Shown here one piece after another: positions 29,219 through 32,118 of a stretch of 32,118 nucleotides of DNA. The number at the start of each line of letters is the position of its first letter. Positions within the stretch are counted from its first letter, which is position 1. The stretch covers positions 1 to 32,118 of the forward strand of contig JALELV010000075.1 in the NCBI GenBank assembly GCA_022768545.1, read 5' to 3'. Origin of the DNA: Oscillospiraceae bacterium. Lineage in GTDB: Bacteria; Bacillota; Clostridia; Oscillospirales; Ruminococcaceae. A program made the translations under genes and the position numbers. The notes under the pieces were generated by a model. The model was not told the DNA's origin, ran no database searches, and was given only the letters and a program-made list of their open reading frames with translations.

Positions 29219-30178
29219 TTATACAAACAGAGGGGAGACCGGTCGGTCGGCGTAGATGCGCTCGATGGCCTCCGCAAATACCGGCCCCACGGGCACCATG
29301 GTGATCTTGTCGATCTTTTTCTCCGGCGGCATGGGGATGGTATCAAGCAGAATAAGCTCCTTGATGACGCTCTTCTCCAGATGCTCCAGGGCCGGCCCGG
29401 AGAGCACTCCGTGGGTGGCGCAGGCGTACACTTCCGCCGCGCCGCCTACCTCCATCAGGGCCCGGGCGCCGTTGCAGAGGGTGCCGGCGGTATCGATCAG
29501 GTCGTCGACGATAATGACCTTTTTGCCCGAGACGTCGCCGATGATGTTCATCACCTCACAGGCATTTGCCTTGGGGCGCCGTTTGTCGACGATGGCCAGC
29601 GGGGCGTCGATGCGCTCGGCAAACTTCCGGGCGCGGTTTACGGAGCCGAGGTCCGGCGAGACGACCACGATGTCGGAGAGACAGTCCTTAAACTTTTCCT
29701 CAAAGAAGGGGGCCATGACGGGGACGCCCAGCAGATGGTCCACCGGAATGTTGAAAAAGCCCTGGATCTGCGGGGCGTGCAGGTCCATGGTGAGCACCCG
29801 GTCCGCCCCGGCGGCGGAGATCAGGTCGGCCACCAGCTTGGCGGAGATCGGGTCGCGGGCCTTGGCCTTCCGGTCCTGCCGGGCATAGCCCAGATACGGG
29901 ATCACGGCGGTGATGCGCCCGGCGGAGGCGCGCTTGAAAGCGTCGATCATGATGAGCAGCTCCATGAGGTTGTCGTTGACCGGCGGGCAAGTGGACTGCA
30001 CCACAAAAACGTCGGAGCCGCGGACAGACTCATGGATGGAGACGGAGACCTCCCCGTCGGAAAAACGGGTGACGTCGCATTTACCCATGGGGAGCCCCAG
30101 TACCCGGGCGATGTGATCCGCCACAGTGGGGCAGCCGTTGGCAGCGAAAATTTTAATGTCCTTGCCGTGAAGATTCAT
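29219..30178 (-). CDS. prs: Ribose-phosphate pyrophosphokinase (PRPP synthetase)
   Basis: Prs makes phosphoribosyl pyrophosphate from ribose 5-phosphate and ATP for nucleotide, His and Trp synthesis. This encodes 319 residues, the normal class I length. Visible are FSDGEVSVSI, PYLGYARQDRK (ATP site), VLTMDLHAPQIQGFF, VVVSPDLGSVNRARKFA and the PRPP loop KVIIVDDLIDTAGTL. AAGGAG lies 8 nt before the ATG. It follows glmU by 48 bp; a hairpin terminator separates it from pth, so the downstream genes may be expressed at a lower level. Confidence 0.98.
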   Translation of the reverse strand: MNLHGKDIKIFAANGCPTVADHIARVLGLPMGKCDVTRFSDGEVSVSIHESVRGSDVFVVQSTCPPVNDNLMELLIMIDAFKRASAGRITAVIPYLGYARQDRKAKARDPISAKLVADLISAAGADRVLTMDLHAPQIQGFFNIPVDHLLGVPVMAPFFEEKFKDCLSDIVVVSPDLGSVNRARKFAERIDAPLAIVDKRRPKANACEVMNIIGDVSGKKVIIVDDLIDTAGTLCNGARALMEVGGAAEVYACATHGVLSGPALEHLEKSVIKELILLDTIPMPPEKKIDKITMVPVGPVFAEAIERIYADRPVSPLFV

Positions 30179-30226
30179 GGTGAAAACTCCTTATCCTGTG
30201 TTTAAAGCTTCCCCTTTGGGGGAGGC

Positions 30227-31612
30227 TCAGTCTTTTTGAGAGAGGCGCAGCCGCCGCTGGCGGGCCCAGTCGGGGCGGTTGAGCTGCCTTGCCCGGGCAA
30301 TGGCCAGGGCGTCGGCCGGCACGTCGTCGGTGATGGTGGAGCCGGCGGCGATGAGACAGCCGTCCCCGATTTTTACCGGAGCGATGAGGTTGGCATTGCA
30401 GCCGATAAACACGTCGTCGCCGATGACGGTGCGGTATTTGTGGAAACCGTCGTAGTTGACGGTGACGGTGCCGCAGCCGAAATTCACCCGGCTGCCCACG
30501 TCGCTGTCCCCCACGTAGGTCAGGTGCGCCACGGCGGTCTTTTCCCCCACGGTGGAGTTTTTGATCTCCACAAAATTCCCCACTTTGGCGCCGTCCTTCA
30601 GGCAGCTGCCCGGGCGCACGTGGGAGAACGGCCCCAGCTTCACCCGGCAGCCGAGGGAGGAAAACTCGATCTGTGAGGCGTTGATCACGCAGCCGTCCCC
30701 CAGGGAGCTCTGCTCCAGTACAGTGTTTGGGCCGATAACACAGCCGCGTCCCACCGTGCAGCCGGGCTTGATGATGGTACCGGGCAGAAGGACGGTGTCC
30801 GCGCCGATGACTGCGTCGTCCGCCACCACCACGCCATCGGAGACCACGATCTCCACGCCGTTTTGAAGGTGTTTTTCCAGCACCCGGCGGCGGGCCAGCT
30901 CGTTTAAGCGCAGCAGCCCCGCCCGGTCGTTGGCGCCCAACACTACATCGGGGGAGGCGGCGGGAAAACCGGCGGCAGGGAAGCCTTGGGAAACCGCCCA
31001 CGCCACGGTATCCGTCAGATAATATTCCCCCTGGGCGTTGGCGGGGGCCAGATGGGAGAGGGCCTCCAGCAGGAAATCCGTCCGGAACCAATAGGCGCCG
31101 GAGTTTACCTCCCGGATGGCGGCAGTTTCGGCATCGGTATCAGCCTGCTCCACAATGCCCATCACCTGCCCTGCGCCGTCCCGCAAAATGCGGCCGTAGC
31201 CGGTGGGGTCCTCCAGGCAGGCGGTGATCAGCGTTACCGCGGCGTGGCTGGAGCGGTGCAGGGCAAGGGCGCCGGAGAGGGTATCGGCATCCAGAAAGGG
31301 GGCGTCCCCGCAGAGAACGGCGCAGTCGCAGCCCCGGTGACGCTCCAAAAAGGCCCGGGCCTGCATCACGGCGTGGCCGGTGCCCAGGCGCTGGGCCTGC
31401 ATTACGGCTTCACACTCCGGCAAAGTCGCCTGCACAAGCTCCGCCCCGGCCCCGCATACGGCGCACAGGTCAGCCACGCCGGCGGCTTTCAGTGCGTCTG
31501 CCGCCCACCGCGCCATGGGCCGGAACAGCACCTCGCACAGGACCTTCGGTTTTTCTGATTTCATTCGTTTGCCGTCGCCGGCGGCCAGCAGAACAGCGCA
31601 GGTACCACGCAA
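30227..31612 (-). CDS. glmU: Bifunctional GlmU: N-acetylglucosamine-1-phosphate uridyltransferase / glucosamine-1-phosphate acetyltransferase
   Basis: GlmU makes UDP-GlcNAc, the precursor of peptidoglycan and wall polymers. This encodes 461 residues. The N-terminal uridyltransferase has LLAAGDGKRMKSEKPKVL (nucleotide loop), AQRLGTGHAV, LCGDAPF and GEYYLTDTV. The C-terminal left-handed beta-helix (about 240-445) has hexapeptide repeats and the acetyltransferase segments GPFSHVRPG, VGNFVEIKNS and NFGCGTVTVNYDG. The start appears to be TTG 31612, with AAAGGG 9 nt upstream and no in-frame ATG before the glycine-rich loop. It is the first gene of the glmU-prs-pth-mfd operon. Confidence 0.97.
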   Translation of the reverse strand: MRGTCAVLLAAGDGKRMKSEKPKVLCEVLFRPMARWAADALKAAGVADLCAVCGAGAELVQATLPECEAVMQAQRLGTGHAVMQARAFLERHRGCDCAVLCGDAPFLDADTLSGALALHRSSHAAVTLITACLEDPTGYGRILRDGAGQVMGIVEQADTDAETAAIREVNSGAYWFRTDFLLEALSHLAPANAQGEYYLTDTVAWAVSQGFPAAGFPAASPDVVLGANDRAGLLRLNELARRRVLEKHLQNGVEIVVSDGVVVADDAVIGADTVLLPGTIIKPGCTVGRGCVIGPNTVLEQSSLGDGCVINASQIEFSSLGCRVKLGPFSHVRPGSCLKDGAKVGNFVEIKNSTVGEKTAVAHLTYVGDSDVGSRVNFGCGTVTVNYDGFHKYRTVIGDDVFIGCNANLIAPVKIGDGCLIAAGSTITDDVPADALAIARARQLNRPDWARQRRLRLSQKD

Positions 31613-31869
31613 AATAAAACACCCTTTCTCAAAACAGGCCTTCCGAAAAAAGCCTTTTTGCCAGCATACTCTTCCGGAAGCTGTCCTATGAACAGAAAAG
31701 GCCCGGCCTTCTTTGGAAAACCGCCTGAAATAACGGTTTTTCTCCTCATATTATTGCAATTTTTATGAGTATTTGCAAGAGATTCCCGGAACTTTTCAGT
31801 AAATGTACAGAAAATTGATTGTGGGGTATTTTTTTTGTCAAATATATGGCAAAAGCACAGTGGGTCTGT
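31613..31869. promoter_or_regulatory. Divergent intergenic region between glmU and ppdK
   Basis: This AT-rich stretch must hold the glmU promoter, but I cannot place a convincing -35/-10 pair for it. An inverted repeat CTCATA (31745-31750) / TATGAG (31764-31769) with a 13-bp spacer could be an operator for either gene. Confidence 0.35.
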
Positions 31870-31875
31870 TATAAT
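31868..31875 (+). promoter_or_regulatory. Promoter of ppdK
   Basis: TGTTATAAT is a perfect extended -10 (TATAAT at 31870-31875). The best -35 at 17 bp is TGGCAA (31847-31852), which is poor. Confidence 0.65.
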
Positions 31876-31883
31876 GTTTCTGT

Positions 31884-31990
31884 GCCTACTGCTTTACAAC
31901 GGAGATAGGCTTTAGATTCGTGTGGGACAGGGAGGGGAAACCCTGCCGGACTCCCGGCGCGACTGCGAAAAATTAAAGGAGGTAATTCCA
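31884..31990 (+). other. Structured 5' leader of ppdK
   Basis: The leader of about 105 nt can form GCCTA/TAGGC (31884-31888 with 31906-31910), CAGGG-AGGGGAAA-CCCTG (31928-31945) and a GC-rich segment ending GGCGCGACTGCG before AAAGGAGG. It is longer and more structured than needed for translation, but no full riboswitch family is matched. Confidence 0.4.
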
Positions 31991-32118
31991 ATGAGCAAGA
32001 AATTTGTTTACCTGTTCAGCGAAGGAAACGGCTCTATGAGAGAGCTGCTTGGCGGTAAGGGCGCAAACCTTGCGGAGATGACCAATCTTGGTCTTCCCGT
32101 TCCCCAGGGTTTCACCAT
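31991..32118 (+). CDS. ppdK: Pyruvate, phosphate dikinase (N-terminal fragment, cut by window end)
   Basis: The visible 42 codons read [20 protein letters not shown], then [20 protein letters not shown], the invariant N-terminus of PPDK (ATP-grasp domain with the [10 protein letters not shown] loop). PPDK interconverts PEP, AMP and PPi with pyruvate, ATP and phosphate. A strong AAAGGAGG lies 8 nt before the ATG. In fermentative clostridia it often replaces or complements pyruvate kinase, and its PPi use pairs naturally with the PPi-type phosphofructokinase at 6806-8062. Confidence 0.97.
   Translation, partial: MSKKFVYLFSEGNGSMRELLGGKGANLAEMTNLGLPVPQGFT

Noticed and set aside
31884..31990. 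Complete cobalamin riboswitch before ppdK
   Set aside because: Only the central part is similar; the B12-box (AGTCAGAAGACC-like) and the closing stem have no room before the ribosome site.

Overview
The window reads as chromosomal core sequence from a GC-rich, strictly anaerobic member of the Clostridia, most likely an Oscillospiraceae/Ruminococcaceae-type gut bacterium (inference). The signs are class III (oxygen-sensitive) ribonucleotide reductase, a PPi-type phosphofructokinase together with pyruvate phosphate dikinase, strong AGGAGG-type ribosome sites, a T-box leader, a c-di-GMP-I riboswitch, and the Firmicutes gene order glmU-prs-pth-mfd. I see no rRNA, tRNA, CRISPR array, prophage or insertion sequence.

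Layout. 1-3490: minus-strand anaerobic ribonucleotide reductase locus (nrdD, a 59-residue glycyl-radical protein, nrdG) with NrdR-box-like operators. 3575-8520: short independent units, namely a DUF6985-like protein, mtnN, a riboswitch-controlled secreted transglutaminase-like protein, an ElaA-type acetyltransferase, PPi-type phosphofructokinase and a small membrane protein. 8545-9834: DAHP synthase on the minus strand behind a Phe/Tyr-rich leader peptide and attenuator. 9904-12973: alaS behind an alanine T-box. 13104-14655: a sodium-coupled NSS transporter. 14708-23663: one long minus-strand run that looks like an operon (HIT protein, phosphoribosyltransferase, comEC, holA, Toprim/DUF4093 protein, MBOAT protein, DHHW-like protein, pepD). 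23683-24860: an autonomous XRE-type membrane regulator. 24868-31612: the minus-strand operon glmU-prs-pth-mfd. 31870-32118: promoter, leader and first 42 codons of ppdK, cut by the window end.

The most interesting points are as follows. (1) The reductase appears split: the large subunit lacks the canonical RxTGYL glycyl-radical end, and that end is encoded alone in a 59-residue ORF just downstream. (2) The DAHP synthase gene has a 35-residue leader peptide with ten aromatic residues and mutually exclusive hairpins, a textbook ribosome-mediated attenuator design. (3) The MBOAT protein and its DHHW-like partner, which look like a surface O-acetylation pair, have both lost the family's catalytic residues. 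(4) A c-di-GMP-I riboswitch with a terminator precedes a secreted transglutaminase-like gene. (5) An approximately 85-bp two-hairpin repeat with compensatory changes lies just behind two unrelated minus-strand genes. (6) The C-terminal metallo-beta-lactamase-like domain of ComEC lacks its metal-binding motif.

Gene starts were chosen by ribosome-binding-site spacing; several differ from the longest possible ORF.
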